This document shows positions 24,793-34,065 of a DNA stretch of 64,000 nucleotides, piece by piece. A model generated the notes under the pieces. It saw only the letters and a program-made list of their open reading frames with translations, was not told where the DNA came from and made no database searches. Positions within the stretch are counted from its first letter, which is position 1, and the number at the start of each line of letters is the position of its first letter. Source of the stretch: an uncultured Clostridia bacterium (lineage in GTDB: Bacteria > Bacillota > Clostridia > Lachnospirales > Lachnospiraceae); the NCBI GenBank assembly GCA_947174885.1, contig CAMWKO010000013.1, positions 1-64,000 of the forward strand, read 5' to 3'. The translations under genes were made by a program, and so were the position numbers.

Positions 24793-27543
24793 GTGATTAA
24801 TATTTTAGATAAACAGATAAATATATATTCAGTAGATACAGGTCATTTTTACAGCAATCGTGAAAAATATCTGCATGATATGAACTTTAAATATCGAAGG
24901 GAAAGAAATTATATTAATAACAAACTTCCTGAAATTGAAACGGAATTAAAAAAATCGGGTTATTCACAGGAGGATATTAAAAACCTAAAGAAAAATAAAA
25001 TAGAAAATGTAAATATTATTGACTCATCCCATAATATTGTTGAAAAATATTTACATTGGATAAAACTGATTAAACATAAGCAGGAAAAAGCAAAGCAATC
25101 AAAGGAACAGTTACTTGCTCTTTTATCACATAAAGCTTCTCAGAACGAATTGACAGACGGTAAAGACCATATCCGATATATTAAGGACAACAGCTTAAAT
25201 GACAATAATATAATTTCAATGTTTGATTCTGCCCTAAGCAGAACTATCGGTATCAGACAGGATGAATTGACGGATACACTTATAATTGTACAGGTATATT
25301 ACTTTGATATATTTAAGGATATATCATTTTACGGATTTATGTATAAAGGAGAAAAATACAAATATTATACTTCGTCAGCCGGACAGATCCGTAAGAAAAA
25401 AGCCGTATTTATTAAAGAAAGCGTATGGAATGCAATAGAAAAAACTATTATGTGCGGTCTTACAATCGACAGAATCAATTCAAAGGGCGGTAATAATGTA
25501 AATAAACACCTTGCCTATATGGCGCTTACCAATTCTGCTACTGATGAATGGAAGGAATTTGATATTGATAAATCCATTGTTATTGACGATTTTGAAACAA
25601 ATGTATATGGAACTTTTGATTTTGTAGATGAAAATGATTACTCAATTACAAGGAAAACCGATTATGTACCAATTCCTCACACTGACGGTGCCGGTATGAT
25701 ATTACCTTCAGTCTCTTCCAAAAACTTTATGTTTCGTGCTCCATGGATTAAGGGATTATTAGGAGTATTTGATTTTAGAAAATTTATCAAGGTTAATGGC
25801 TTTTCTCCTGTAATCCATGATATTTACGGTAAAAAGCATAATATTATTGAAGAAGAAATTCAGATAATATTTACCAAAAGTCAGTTTAAAATGTATAAGT
25901 ATTATGACTCCTGGGAGGAATATAAGAGTTTTTTTAAGCAATATAATTGCAGTGCCGGAAGATGTAATATTGAAGAAGACAGAATTAAGAATGCTAAAAT
26001 AAATTACCAGATGTTACAGACACTTACAGATGTATCGGATGAAGAAATCGGCATACTTACTAAAAAATCATCGGAACGCATTAACAGCATTTGCAATTCA
26101 AAGGAAACCATGATGGATATTCTCGGTATAACACCATATAACACAAATATGTCACCATTCCAGAAGGCAGTTAAGATGTATCCTCCACTTCTTGGTGATA
26201 CATATGCAAAAGATGTAATTCGTGAGGTTAAGGATAGTCTTATAAATAAATATCGGAGCGGAAAGCTTGAAGTAACAGGGAAATACACCTTCCTGCTTCC
26301 TGACTACTATGCTGCCTGTGAATATTGGTTTGGTCATGTTAAAGAGCCAAAAGGACTGCTTGCGGATAATGAAGTATTCTGTTGGCTGTTCAGACAGAAC
26401 GATAAACTGGATTGCCTTAGAAGTCCGCATTTATATAAGGAGCATGCCATAAGAAATAATATCGCAGGCAGGGCAAATGACAATAGGGCATCAGAAATAA
26501 GAGAATGGTTTACTACTAACGGTATTTATGCAAGTACACATGATTTAATCAGTAAGATTCTGATGTATGACGTTGACGGCGATAAAGCTTTAGTTGTAGC
26601 AGATAAGGATTTTATCACCATCGCAGAACGGAATATGAAAGATGTTGTACCGCTCTATTACAATATGAAAAAATCAGAGCCGACCATGCTTAATAACAAA
26701 ACAATATATGCAGGACTTAATACGGCATTTACTCATGGCAATATTGGTATTTACAGCAACAACATTTCCAAGATTTGGAACAGCGATATATTTATAACCG
26801 GAAGTAATGAAGAAAAACAGGAGGCTGTTGACGTTGTAAAACTGCTATGTATGGAAAACAATTTCTGTATTGACAGTGCAAAAACCTTATATATGCCAAA
26901 AAGACCGGATTGGTTTAATCCTATTGTATCAAAATTTACTAAACATAAATTACCGGCATTTTTTAAATATGCAAAGGATAAAGAAAATGAACAGGTAGAA
27001 AACCGTAATCAGAGTCTTGTTAATAAGATTTATGACACCATACCAAATAAACATATTAATACAAGAGGAATGCAGCTTGGTGAAATTGAATATCAAAAGA
27101 TGATGTCTGATGAAAATATTATTTGCAATAAGGAAGTCTGCGAACTATATGCTTCCTTAAACAGACAATATCGGTATATGATTAATATGAAAGATGAATA
27201 TGTTGATAATTTACATTATGTAGCCTTAAAAATCAGGGAGGAATTCAGTAAATTGGGATATTCCGATGAAACTATTGCAGATATGTTAATTGAGTATTTA
27301 TATGGTAGGAAAAAAAGATACAAACAGCTGCTTTGGTTCTGCTATGGTCAATATATCGTAAATAATTTAGAAAAAAATCTTAAAATAAAGAAAACTAAAT
27401 TTATTCAATGTGTCGATTGTGGAGAATGGATTGAGGTAGATTCTAAGGATAATAAATCCTGCAGATGTCCCAATTGTTTAATTATTTATAAGAGGGAACT
27501 TAAAAGACTCGAAATGCAAAGATACCGGAAAAATAAAATGTAG
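24793..27543 (+). CDS. YonO-like single-chain RNA polymerase
   Basis: A 916-residue protein. It contains LMYDVDGDKALVVAD with Asp593, Asp595 and Asp597, the DbDGD metal-binding loop shared by the large RNA polymerase subunit, QDE-1-type polymerases and phage YonO. About 40 residues earlier LDCLRSPHLYKEHAIR resembles the conserved R-x-P element that precedes this loop in that superfamily. A C-terminal zinc ribbon follows (CVDCGEW ... CRCPNC). Length is near that of Bacillus phage SPbeta YonO. YonO-type enzymes transcribe phage late genes without sigma, so this one probably transcribes the tail genes. The frame starts at GTG 24793, which overlaps the AGGTG site; a non-standard start (ATT 24802) may be real. 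Confidence 0.82.
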   Translation: MINILDKQINIYSVDTGHFYSNREKYLHDMNFKYRRERNYINNKLPEIETELKKSGYSQEDIKNLKKNKIENVNIIDSSHNIVEKYLHWIKLIKHKQEKAKQSKEQLLALLSHKASQNELTDGKDHIRYIKDNSLNDNNIISMFDSALSRTIGIRQDELTDTLIIVQVYYFDIFKDISFYGFMYKGEKYKYYTSSAGQIRKKKAVFIKESVWNAIEKTIMCGLTIDRINSKGGNNVNKHLAYMALTNSATDEWKEFDIDKSIVIDDFETNVYGTFDFVDENDYSITRKTDYVPIPHTDGAGMILPSVSSKNFMFRAPWIKGLLGVFDFRKFIKVNGFSPVIHDIYGKKHNIIEEEIQIIFTKSQFKMYKYYDSWEEYKSFFKQYNCSAGRCNIEEDRIKNAKINYQMLQTLTDVSDEEIGILTKKSSERINSICNSKETMMDILGITPYNTNMSPFQKAVKMYPPLLGDTYAKDVIREVKDSLINKYRSGKLEVTGKYTFLLPDYYAACEYWFGHVKEPKGLLADNEVFCWLFRQNDKLDCLRSPHLYKEHAIRNNIAGRANDNRASEIREWFTTNGIYASTHDLISKILMYDVDGDKALVVADKDFITIAERNMKDVVPLYYNMKKSEPTMLNNKTIYAGLNTAFTHGNIGIYSNNISKIWNSDIFITGSNEEKQEAVDVVKLLCMENNFCIDSAKTLYMPKRPDWFNPIVSKFTKHKLPAFFKYAKDKENEQVENRNQSLVNKIYDTIPNKHINTRGMQLGEIEYQKMMSDENIICNKEVCELYASLNRQYRYMINMKDEYVDNLHYVALKIREEFSKLGYSDETIADMLIEYLYGRKKRYKQLLWFCYGQYIVNNLEKNLKIKKTKFIQCVDCGEWIEVDSKDNKSCRCPNCLIIYKRELKRLEMQRYRKNKM

Positions 27544-27555
27544 GGGGTATCAAAT

Positions 27556-27584
27556 CAGACCATTTACGGTGGACTGTATTTTTT
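27556..27584 (+). terminator. Probable terminator after the RNA polymerase gene
   Basis: CAGACCA and TGGACTG pair with one mismatch across a 7-nt loop, followed by TATTTTTT, 13 bp after the stop codon. It would separate the regulatory genes from the structural genes. Confidence 0.5.
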
Positions 27585-27733
27585 AGAGAAAAATATTTTA
27601 ACCCACTAATAATGTACTATTTAAAAATTACGTTTGTGTCATTATGGGAAAGGATATAACTTATAAAAAAATAATGACATTATTCCTGATACATTTAGTG
27701 CATTAAATGAACCTTGGGAGGTAAGAAAGTTAT

Positions 27734-28033
27734 TTGATAGTTACACAGGAAAATCTCGTAAAACAGATTGCAGATAAAGAAAATATCAATGCAGCAACAG
27801 TAAAAAAAGTTTTTAAATCGGCTGAGGATATTATTTTTAATCATCTATCCTCTACTACTCCATCACAAAATACAATTATCAAATTATTAGACGGATTGTG
27901 TCTGGAATGCAACTATATTCCGGAAAGAGAAATTCATACATATGATAATATTGTCTGCAAACCCAGAATCCATACAAAAGCAAAGGTTACCAGATATTAC
28001 AATCGAAAACTAAATGGGTATTTTGATAAATAA
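27734..28033 (+). CDS. HU/IHF-like DNA-binding protein
   Basis: A 99-residue protein with the helix pattern of the HU superfamily: an N-terminal two-helix unit (LVKQIADKENINAATVKKVF, SAEDIIFNHL) and a later basic beta arm (KPRIHTKAKVTRYYNRKL). It starts at TTG 27734 with GGGAGG about 12 bases upstream. In phage SPbeta an HU-like gene (yonN) lies next to yonO, so this pairing supports a YonO-type system. It may shape the template DNA for the dedicated polymerase. Confidence 0.6.
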   Translation: MIVTQENLVKQIADKENINAATVKKVFKSAEDIIFNHLSSTTPSQNTIIKLLDGLCLECNYIPEREIHTYDNIVCKPRIHTKAKVTRYYNRKLNGYFDK

Positions 28034-28095
28034 TATGCTGCATTAAACAGAATATTTTAGATTTTAAGTTATGTCTCTTCTCTTATTTCTTATTC

Positions 28096-28134
28096 CATAT
28101 GGTGGTGCTGCTATTCTTGCAGCGCCACCATATG
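28096..28134. other. Strong 16-bp inverted repeat before the tail genes
   Basis: CATATGGTGGTGCTGC pairs with GCAGCGCCACCATATG (one G-T wobble) around a 7-nt loop. There is no T tract, so it is not a classical terminator. It may stabilise the 5' end of tail mRNA or act as a signal for the element polymerase. Confidence 0.6.
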
Positions 28135-28157
28135 TATCTTATATCCATATATTATCG

Positions 28158-28182
28158 GGCAGACAAAAAATATATGTCTGCC
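28158..28182. other. Second hairpin before the tail genes
   Basis: GGCAGACA/TGTCTGCC around a 9-nt AT loop, 24 bp after the larger inverted repeat and about 80 bp before the first tail-cluster gene. The function is unknown. Confidence 0.5.
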
Positions 28183-28262
28183 ACTCTCTTCTGTTTGGAA
28201 AGTCCGCAAAAAAGCATAAAGCATTTTGCAGGTGATTTTAATACAATTTAAGGAGGTGTATT

Positions 28263-28865
28263 ATGGCAGCAGAATATTATGGTCCTCTCTCTGATATGAG
28301 CAGGATTAAGGAAAGTCTTATGTCCTTATTATGTGATTCAAAGGATGTTACAAAACTCATTATGCCTACATTAGATAATCCCCATTTTACATTGGAACAA
28401 AACTGGTATGGCGGAACGTTTGATAAAGACATAAACGGTCAGACAGAAACAGCAACACTTATGGGACATTGCTTTGATGCTCCATACATGGAAGGAGCTA
28501 TAACCGACAACAGATGTGCTGTTTTCATAGAAACATATTTATCAAAAATTGAAAACCAGCATATTAAAGAAGTCAGTGTTGATATTATGGTTGTATGTCA
28601 TAAAGATTTAACTAAATTATCTGAAACAGATAAAAATTATTATAACCCGACGGGTGTATACGGAAACAGGATTGACAGTGCGGTTCAGGTAATAAATTCA
28701 TTAATTTTTAATTCTGATACAATAAAAGAAAACTATTCTATCGGAAATATGAATTTAAGCAAAATAACTCCACTCAATCAATATGTTCCTGATACTAAAT
28801 TCTATGGAAAATGCCTGTCTTATACATATCAATCCTTCTATCGCAGAAAAAATAATGTCAGGTAG
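28263..28865 (+). CDS. Tail-cluster protein, possibly tail terminator or completion protein
   Basis: A 200-residue protein with no recognised motif, first of the structural genes and preceded by AAGGAGG. It is mixed alpha/beta without membrane segments or signals. Position upstream of the tail tube gene is where tailed phages encode head-tail connector and tail-completion proteins, so a tail-terminator role fits a headless particle. That is inference from position only. Confidence 0.5.
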   Translation: MAAEYYGPLSDMSRIKESLMSLLCDSKDVTKLIMPTLDNPHFTLEQNWYGGTFDKDINGQTETATLMGHCFDAPYMEGAITDNRCAVFIETYLSKIENQHIKEVSVDIMVVCHKDLTKLSETDKNYYNPTGVYGNRIDSAVQVINSLIFNSDTIKENYSIGNMNLSKITPLNQYVPDTKFYGKCLSYTYQSFYRRKNNVR

Positions 28866-28873
28866 GTGATATT

Positions 28874-29641
28874 TTGCAGCTTAGTTATTTTGAATTATTA
28901 TCACCGGACCCAATATATATTCAAAAATCAGGTGGAATTATTTCACCCAGATTAAAGGATATATCCTCCATTGGCTTTAATACATATCAGTATTATTTAA
29001 GCATATTGCTGATGGATTTAAAAGCATATTTCGCTATGCTTGATAAGGCAGAGCAATATGAAGCATTATCTAAAGAAGATAAATCACAAATTAATATTTT
29101 TGATTTATTAATTATGAATGAACAGTCTACGGCTTTATTAGAAAACATATTAAATTTCTTTATTAAAGAAACCGTAACTTATTCTTCTCAAAACAGAAAT
29201 TTCTTAATATATGACAACGAAGAAGTTGTCGGTATTATCACAAAAGAAAATTATTCCCGAATATGTGATTTAATATTTCAGCGTAATTGTATTAAATCTG
29301 AGCATAAGGAAGATTTATCAAAAGTAAAAAGCAAAAAAGCTTTGGAGATAATGAAAAAGCTCCAAAAAGGAAGGGCTGTGAAAGCAAAACAAAGCAAATC
29401 AGATAAAAATATGGAATTAGGAAATATTATATCTGCCGTTGCCAACAAAAGTCATTCTCTCAATATCTTAAATATTTGGGACTTGACTGTCTTTCAGGTC
29501 TGGGACTGCTTTTTGCGTCTTTCAAACAACAGTATTTATGATATTCAGTCCATGAGTGTTGCAGCCTGGGGTAATAAGGACAATTACTTCGATGCAAACG
29601 CCTGGTACAAAAGAATAGATAATATTAACCAAGACTTGTAA
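28874..29641 (+). CDS. Tail-cluster protein, possible tail assembly protein
   Basis: A 255-residue, largely helical protein starting at TTG 28874 with AGGTGATA upstream, 8 bp after the previous gene. A Lys-rich middle section (KALEIMKKLQKGRAVKAKQS) separates the N-terminal domain from a C-terminal part with NIWDLTVFQVWDCF and SMSVAAWG. This C-terminal pattern resembles small phage proteins that act near tail assembly, but no firm homology is recognised. It lies directly before the tube protein gene. Confidence 0.5.
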   Translation: MQLSYFELLSPDPIYIQKSGGIISPRLKDISSIGFNTYQYYLSILLMDLKAYFAMLDKAEQYEALSKEDKSQINIFDLLIMNEQSTALLENILNFFIKETVTYSSQNRNFLIYDNEEVVGIITKENYSRICDLIFQRNCIKSEHKEDLSKVKSKKALEIMKKLQKGRAVKAKQSKSDKNMELGNIISAVANKSHSLNILNIWDLTVFQVWDCFLRLSNNSIYDIQSMSVAAWGNKDNYFDANAWYKRIDNINQDL

Positions 29642-29688
29642 AAGAGTCTGTTAATATATATAAACACACACAAAAGGAGGAATTTATT

Positions 29689-30420
29689 ATGGCAAATCCA
29701 AATATGGCCAACAGAGAGGTATGTGACCTCATTTTTGTAGATTATTCTACAAAGAAACCTTTTCTTAATTTAGACTTCGCAAATGTTTCAACTACTGAGC
29801 TTACAGGTGAATCTGTATTTGCTTACGGTGGCAAGGGACATCCTAAGAGAGTACAGTTCTCCGGTGAAAGAGGCGGTACTATTACTATTGAAACACAGAT
29901 TCAGACTGTTAAATTATGGCAGCTGATTACAGGTGGAGAAGTTACTAAATCTGCTAAGTTTGTAACAAGAATTGAAGCTGTTGTAGATGATGAAGGTACA
30001 GGCATTTCACTTAATGATATACCTGTTGCAGGCAGCGTTGTTGTATACAAGGCAGATGACGATTGCGGTACTGAATTAGCTTGCACCGTTGCTGATAAAG
30101 CAATTACACTTACTACTGCTCTTACCGCCGGTGATAAGGTAGTTGTTTATTACATGAAGGAAGTTTCTGAAGGAGTACAGAGAATTAACATCAAATCTAC
30201 AAGCTTCCCTAAGAACTTTATTGTTTACGGCGATACTGTTATGAAGACTGAAGATGATGAAGTACTTCCATATAAGTTAACAGCATACAAGGTTGCTCCA
30301 CAGTCTAATATGTCCTTAAGCTTTTCAAACAATGGTGATCCGGGCAGTATTACAATCACTTGTGACCTTATGTCAGACAGTGATGATAATATGTTAGATT
30401 TAGTTCTTATTGAAGAATAA
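29689..30420 (+). CDS. Major tail tube protein (probable)
   Basis: A 243-residue, beta-rich protein lacking cysteines at the surface except a CGTELAC segment. It starts with MANPNMANREVCDLIFVDY, typical of tube subunits, and has an inserted domain at about 95-160. It has a strong AAAGGAGG site, more G/C-ending codons than its neighbours and a terminator-like hairpin after it, all signs of a highly expressed structural protein. In the tail gene order it precedes the tape measure. It would polymerise into the flexible tube. No sheath gene accompanies it. Confidence 0.75.
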   Translation: MANPNMANREVCDLIFVDYSTKKPFLNLDFANVSTTELTGESVFAYGGKGHPKRVQFSGERGGTITIETQIQTVKLWQLITGGEVTKSAKFVTRIEAVVDDEGTGISLNDIPVAGSVVVYKADDDCGTELACTVADKAITLTTALTAGDKVVVYYMKEVSEGVQRINIKSTSFPKNFIVYGDTVMKTEDDEVLPYKLTAYKVAPQSNMSLSFSNNGDPGSITITCDLMSDSDDNMLDLVLIEE

Positions 30421-30501
30421 TAATTTCAAAAACTGATTGCTGCAGGGTCTTTGACTCTAATATAAAAGCAGAAATAATGAATAGAGAATTGTAATTTATC
30501 T

Positions 30502-30545
30502 AAAGGGATAGCAATTCACTAAAGGTTTTGTTATCCCTTTTTTTT
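30502..30545 (+). terminator. Intrinsic terminator or attenuator after the tail tube gene
   Basis: AAAGGGATA pairs with TATCCCTTT around a 21-nt loop and runs into eight T residues. Partial termination here would give more tube protein than downstream proteins. Confidence 0.75.
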
Positions 30546-30579
30546 ACTGTTTCTGCTAAGAAAGGTGGAAAATTTAAAT

Positions 30580-30792
30580 TTGCTTAAATGTAAAACATTT
30601 GAAGACGTTAAAGAGGTTTATGGTGAGAGTAATCTGATTAAGTTATGCAATATCAAACAAATTGTCCAATATGCAGTTATGAAATGTCAGCCTGTATGGA
30701 TTGATGAAGGATATAACGGCAAGCTGATTGCTTATTACTACAAGCCTGAAACAGAAAAAGCATGGAATTATTGGAAAAATAATAAACAATAA
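30580..30792 (+). CDS. Small unknown protein of the tail cluster
   Basis: About 70 residues. The frame can start at GTG 30565 (inside the AAAGGTGG site) or, more plausibly, TTG 30580. The sequence (LLKCKTFEDVKEVYGESNLI ... YYYKPETEKAWNYWK) is soluble and has no recognised motif. It lies just after the terminator following the tube gene and before the holin-like gene. Confidence 0.45.
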   Translation: MLKCKTFEDVKEVYGESNLIKLCNIKQIVQYAVMKCQPVWIDEGYNGKLIAYYYKPETEKAWNYWKNNKQ

Positions 30793-30850
30793 ATAACAGA
30801 CAAACGAAAATAAGTGTAATCACTTATTACCAAAGAATTAGGAGACAAGA

Positions 30851-31162
30851 ATGAAAGAAATTTTAGATTTATTACCGATTCTATTCATATCAGCTTCTAT
30901 AAATATCGGAGTCGGACTTTATTATAATGTAGGAACAAGAAACCTGTCTTTTGATTCAAAAAAACTGATATACGGAATAATCAAGGCAGTTATTGTAGCC
31001 TTTTCATTTTTAGGATTAGCTTATTGCTTTGAAAAAACCGACTTATCCTCTATCGGCGTTACACCTGATTTCATAATAAACAGTGCAATAATTTTATATG
31101 TCGGAAAATCCCTTACTTCATTGTGCAAAATATTAGGGATTGAAATAAATACAAAGCAATGA
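30851..31162 (+). CDS. Small membrane protein, holin candidate
   Basis: A 103-residue protein with two or three hydrophobic segments (ILDLLPILFISASINIGVGL, IIKAVIVAFSFLGLAYC, SAIILYVGKSL) and a short charged tail. Size and topology fit a holin of the type found in Clostridial phages. TAGGAG precedes the ATG. Holins make the membrane lesion that lets endolysin reach the wall; the endolysin gene is at the far end of the cluster. Confidence 0.6.
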   Translation: MKEILDLLPILFISASINIGVGLYYNVGTRNLSFDSKKLIYGIIKAVIVAFSFLGLAYCFEKTDLSSIGVTPDFIINSAIILYVGKSLTSLCKILGIEINTKQ

Positions 31163-31175
31163 GGTGGGATAATAA

Positions 31176-31685
31176 ATGGAAGAAATTATAAGATTAACAC
31201 AAATTGATTTTGTTTCCCTTTTTTTATCAGTTCTAATTGTACTTATCGGAATCAAATCAGTTGTATCCCTATTTGAATGGATAGTTGAAAAACTGGGACT
31301 TGAAATAAAAGGAATCAGGAAAAAACATGAGGACCATGAATTACTGATAAGAACTTCTGACAATTTATCTGCATTGCAAAAATTGCATAATAAAGATATG
31401 GCAAAATTAGAAAAGCATGATGAAGAAATGCAAAATGACATAAAAAAACTCACCAATATGTTTATTGATAAAGAGATAAACGATATGAGATGGGAAATTA
31501 ATAATTTTGCCACAACAGTTTCAGAATGCAGACCCTGTAACAAGGATAGTTATAAGCACTGTATTCATACATATGAAAAATATGAGAAGCTTTTAGAGGA
31601 ACATGGTCTTGAGAATGGTGAAGTTGAACTGTCAATGGAGCTTATTAACGAATCATACAGACAGAAATTAAAAGAAGGTTTTTAA
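31176..31685 (+). CDS. Membrane-anchored coiled-coil protein, holin-associated type
   Basis: A 169-residue protein with one N-terminal membrane helix (about 12-36), then a long charged coiled coil (RKKHEDHELLIRTSDNL ... MAKLEKHDEEMQNDIKKLTN) and a C-terminal domain with two cysteine-containing turns (ECRPCNKDSY, HCIHTYEKYEKLLEEHGLEN). It follows the holin candidate by 13 bp. XhlA-like lysis proteins and Rz-like spanins have similar anchored coiled-coil layouts. Confidence 0.55.
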   Translation: MEEIIRLTQIDFVSLFLSVLIVLIGIKSVVSLFEWIVEKLGLEIKGIRKKHEDHELLIRTSDNLSALQKLHNKDMAKLEKHDEEMQNDIKKLTNMFIDKEINDMRWEINNFATTVSECRPCNKDSYKHCIHTYEKYEKLLEEHGLENGEVELSMELINESYRQKLKEGF

Positions 31686-31716
31686 TTTTAAATTTATTTT
31701 ATTTACGGAGGATTAC

Positions 31717-32064
31717 ATGATAAAAAGATTTAAAGAATATTCAGAATACAGAAGGAACAAAAAGCTTGCAAAAAGAGAGTTATCAGTAATGGCTGCTGCT
31801 GCTTTGCCTGCCATTAGAAATTTTTTAGAAAATAAAGCTGATACATTAAATTTTATTCAGAACTTAGTTACGGCCGCAAAATCTCTTAACGGTGAAGAAT
31901 TAATTAAATTAGTTCTTGATGAGGTTGCTGATAAATTAGTAGCCGACCAGACAAGGTTAATTGAGATTTTACAGTATATGGCTAATATGAGTCCTGAAGA
32001 CATACAAAAGGTAGTGGTTCACTCTGTAGTTGAAACAATGCCTGCTGATGCGGAAACTAAATAA
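31717..32064 (+). CDS. Small helical protein of the tail cluster, unknown
   Basis: A 115-residue, all-helical protein with a basic start (MIKRFKEYSEYRRNKKLAKR) and an alternating Leu/Ala helix pattern. ACGGAGG lies before the ATG. It sits immediately before the tape-measure gene, where tail assembly chaperones are encoded, but no frameshift pair or motif is visible. Confidence 0.5.
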   Translation: MIKRFKEYSEYRRNKKLAKRELSVMAAAALPAIRNFLENKADTLNFIQNLVTAAKSLNGEELIKLVLDEVADKLVADQTRLIEILQYMANMSPEDIQKVVVHSVVETMPADAETK

Positions 32065-32158
32065 TCAGTACTTTACAGAATCGATAAAAATTGTAACATA
32101 CAGTCCCTGGAGAGGGACTATAAAAACTACTACTATATAATATGAGGATGGTGATAAA

Positions 32159-33392
32159 TTGGCTAATAATAATCTATTTTCAGCATTACAGACCCAGCTA
32201 AAGGAGGCTGCGCAAAGCTTTACCTCCTGGTTATCTTTAAGTAATGCTGCCAAAAAAATTATATCCGAAACAAAAGAAGCTATATCCGAATTAAAAGACG
32301 TTAATACATATTTAACGCAAATCAGTAAAACAAATAATTCTCTATCTAAATCAGCATTAGAACAGCTTGGTAATGACTCCTTTGAAATTGCTAGTAAATA
32401 TGCTAAAACTGCAACAGATTATCTATCTGCCGTACAGAAAATGTCAAGTGCAGGCTACAAAAATGCTGAAAGTCTTGCCGAACTGTCTCTTGCCGTTCAG
32501 TGTGTCGGTGATATGACAGCAGAGCTTTCAGATAAGTATATTACCGCAACAGATGCTGCTTTTAATATGAACGGCTCTGTTGACAGGCTTACAGAGACCT
32601 TAGATGGAGCAAATAATATTACAAACAAAAATATGGTCAATATGACCGATTTAGCTGAGGCTATGTCCATAGTCGGTTCACAGGCAGCTTCTTCCCAAAT
32701 GAAGGTAGATGAAATAACGGCTGCCATAGGCACAATGATAGCCGTTACTAAAAACAGCGGCTCTGAAATCGGAAATGCTTTCAAGGCCATTTTAATGAAC
32801 TTACAGCAGATATCAGGTAATGCCTTGGATGGCGAAAGCATTATTGATGCAAAATCCCTTTCGCAATATAAAAAAGCATGTGAAGACTTAGGCGTGTCCT
32901 TATATACCGTTAAAAACGGTGCTGCTTCTCTAAAAGAACCGATGCAGATTCTTAAAGAGCTGTCAGTTGAATATACAAAGCTTTCCCAATCTGATATAAA
33001 ACGTGAAAATCTGCTTTCTGCCGTTGGCGGAGAAAACCGTGCAAATGCCTTAAATGCAATATTGAAGAACTACTCATTATATGAGAAGATGCTAACGGAT
33101 TATGCTGCCGGAACCGGTTCAATGGCACGCGAAGCTGAAAAAGCTGTAAATACATGGGAGGGCAGTTTAAACCGTCTGTCTAATACATGGACTGATACTA
33201 TTGGTAATATCGCAGACTCAGATGTGATTATTACCGCAGTTAACGGACTTAACGGATTATTAACTGCGATAAATAATATTACAGGTGCTTTAGGTGCTTT
33301 AGATCCTTTAGGTTCTTTAGCAAATATTAGTGCCATAAGTGGTTTATTAATGTATAAAGCAGGTATTGGTGAACGTACAAAATTCCAGTGGT
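32159..33392 (+). CDS. Tape measure protein, exon 1 (interrupted by intron)
   Basis: The first 411 residues of a TP901-type tape measure protein. Blocks such as AGYKNAESLAELSLAVQCVG, DLAEAMSIVGSQAASSQMKV and GSEIGNAFKAILMNLQQISG are typical of this family. It starts at TTG 32159 behind GGTGAT. The frame meets a stop at 33392-33394 right after FQW, where a group I intron appears to begin. Spliced to exon 2 at 36051 it would give 1,644 residues; at about 0.15 nm per residue this predicts a tail near 245 nm. If no splicing occurs, this is a truncated gene. Confidence 0.8.
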
Positions 33393-34065
33393 AAACTGTA
33401 CTGTGCCCACCCCTCTAAAATTACATAATAATGCCATGTAATTAACGGACGGGAGCATCAGCCACTTTAAATAAGATGAATACCTATAATTAAACGAATT
33501 ATAAAAAACCGAATATGCTGGAAACCCTAAAGGCTATATATAATCCAAAACGTAACCGGAAACGGTAAACGGCAATGGTGCCGAAAGGCGGAAAAAAACA
33601 TATATAGTATGCATATGGTGAGAACCTAAAATGCGATTTAAGATTTTATATTTACATAGACTTCTGGTTTTATCCTATATGGATATCTTCTATGGAATAT
33701 TAAAAGAATGGGTAATCTATAGGTAGATATAAAATATACATTAATTGTTCATTTTATATTGAAAGCAGGGACTTTCCTAAGTTATATTAATTATGATATG
33801 GAAATGCCCCCAACGACTGACAAGGTTTGACTGCATACAGGCGTAATTGTATGTGGTTATGATATACAGTCTGAACCTCGTGAAAGCGAGCCACTAATTA
33901 ACTTTATATTATAAAACAGTAGAATCAGAAAAATATCATCAGCATATTTATATTGTTTTCACTATTCATACATTATTGTTTGATATATTATAAATGCTTC
34001 TCCTAATTTAAATGCTGTTATAATATATCAAATTTATATGTATAAATTATTATTATAAATAAAGG

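Noticed and set aside
29901..30086. Minus-strand frame inside the tail tube gene
   Set aside because: Short antisense frame with no ribosome-binding site, within a gene with clear coding bias on the plus strand.
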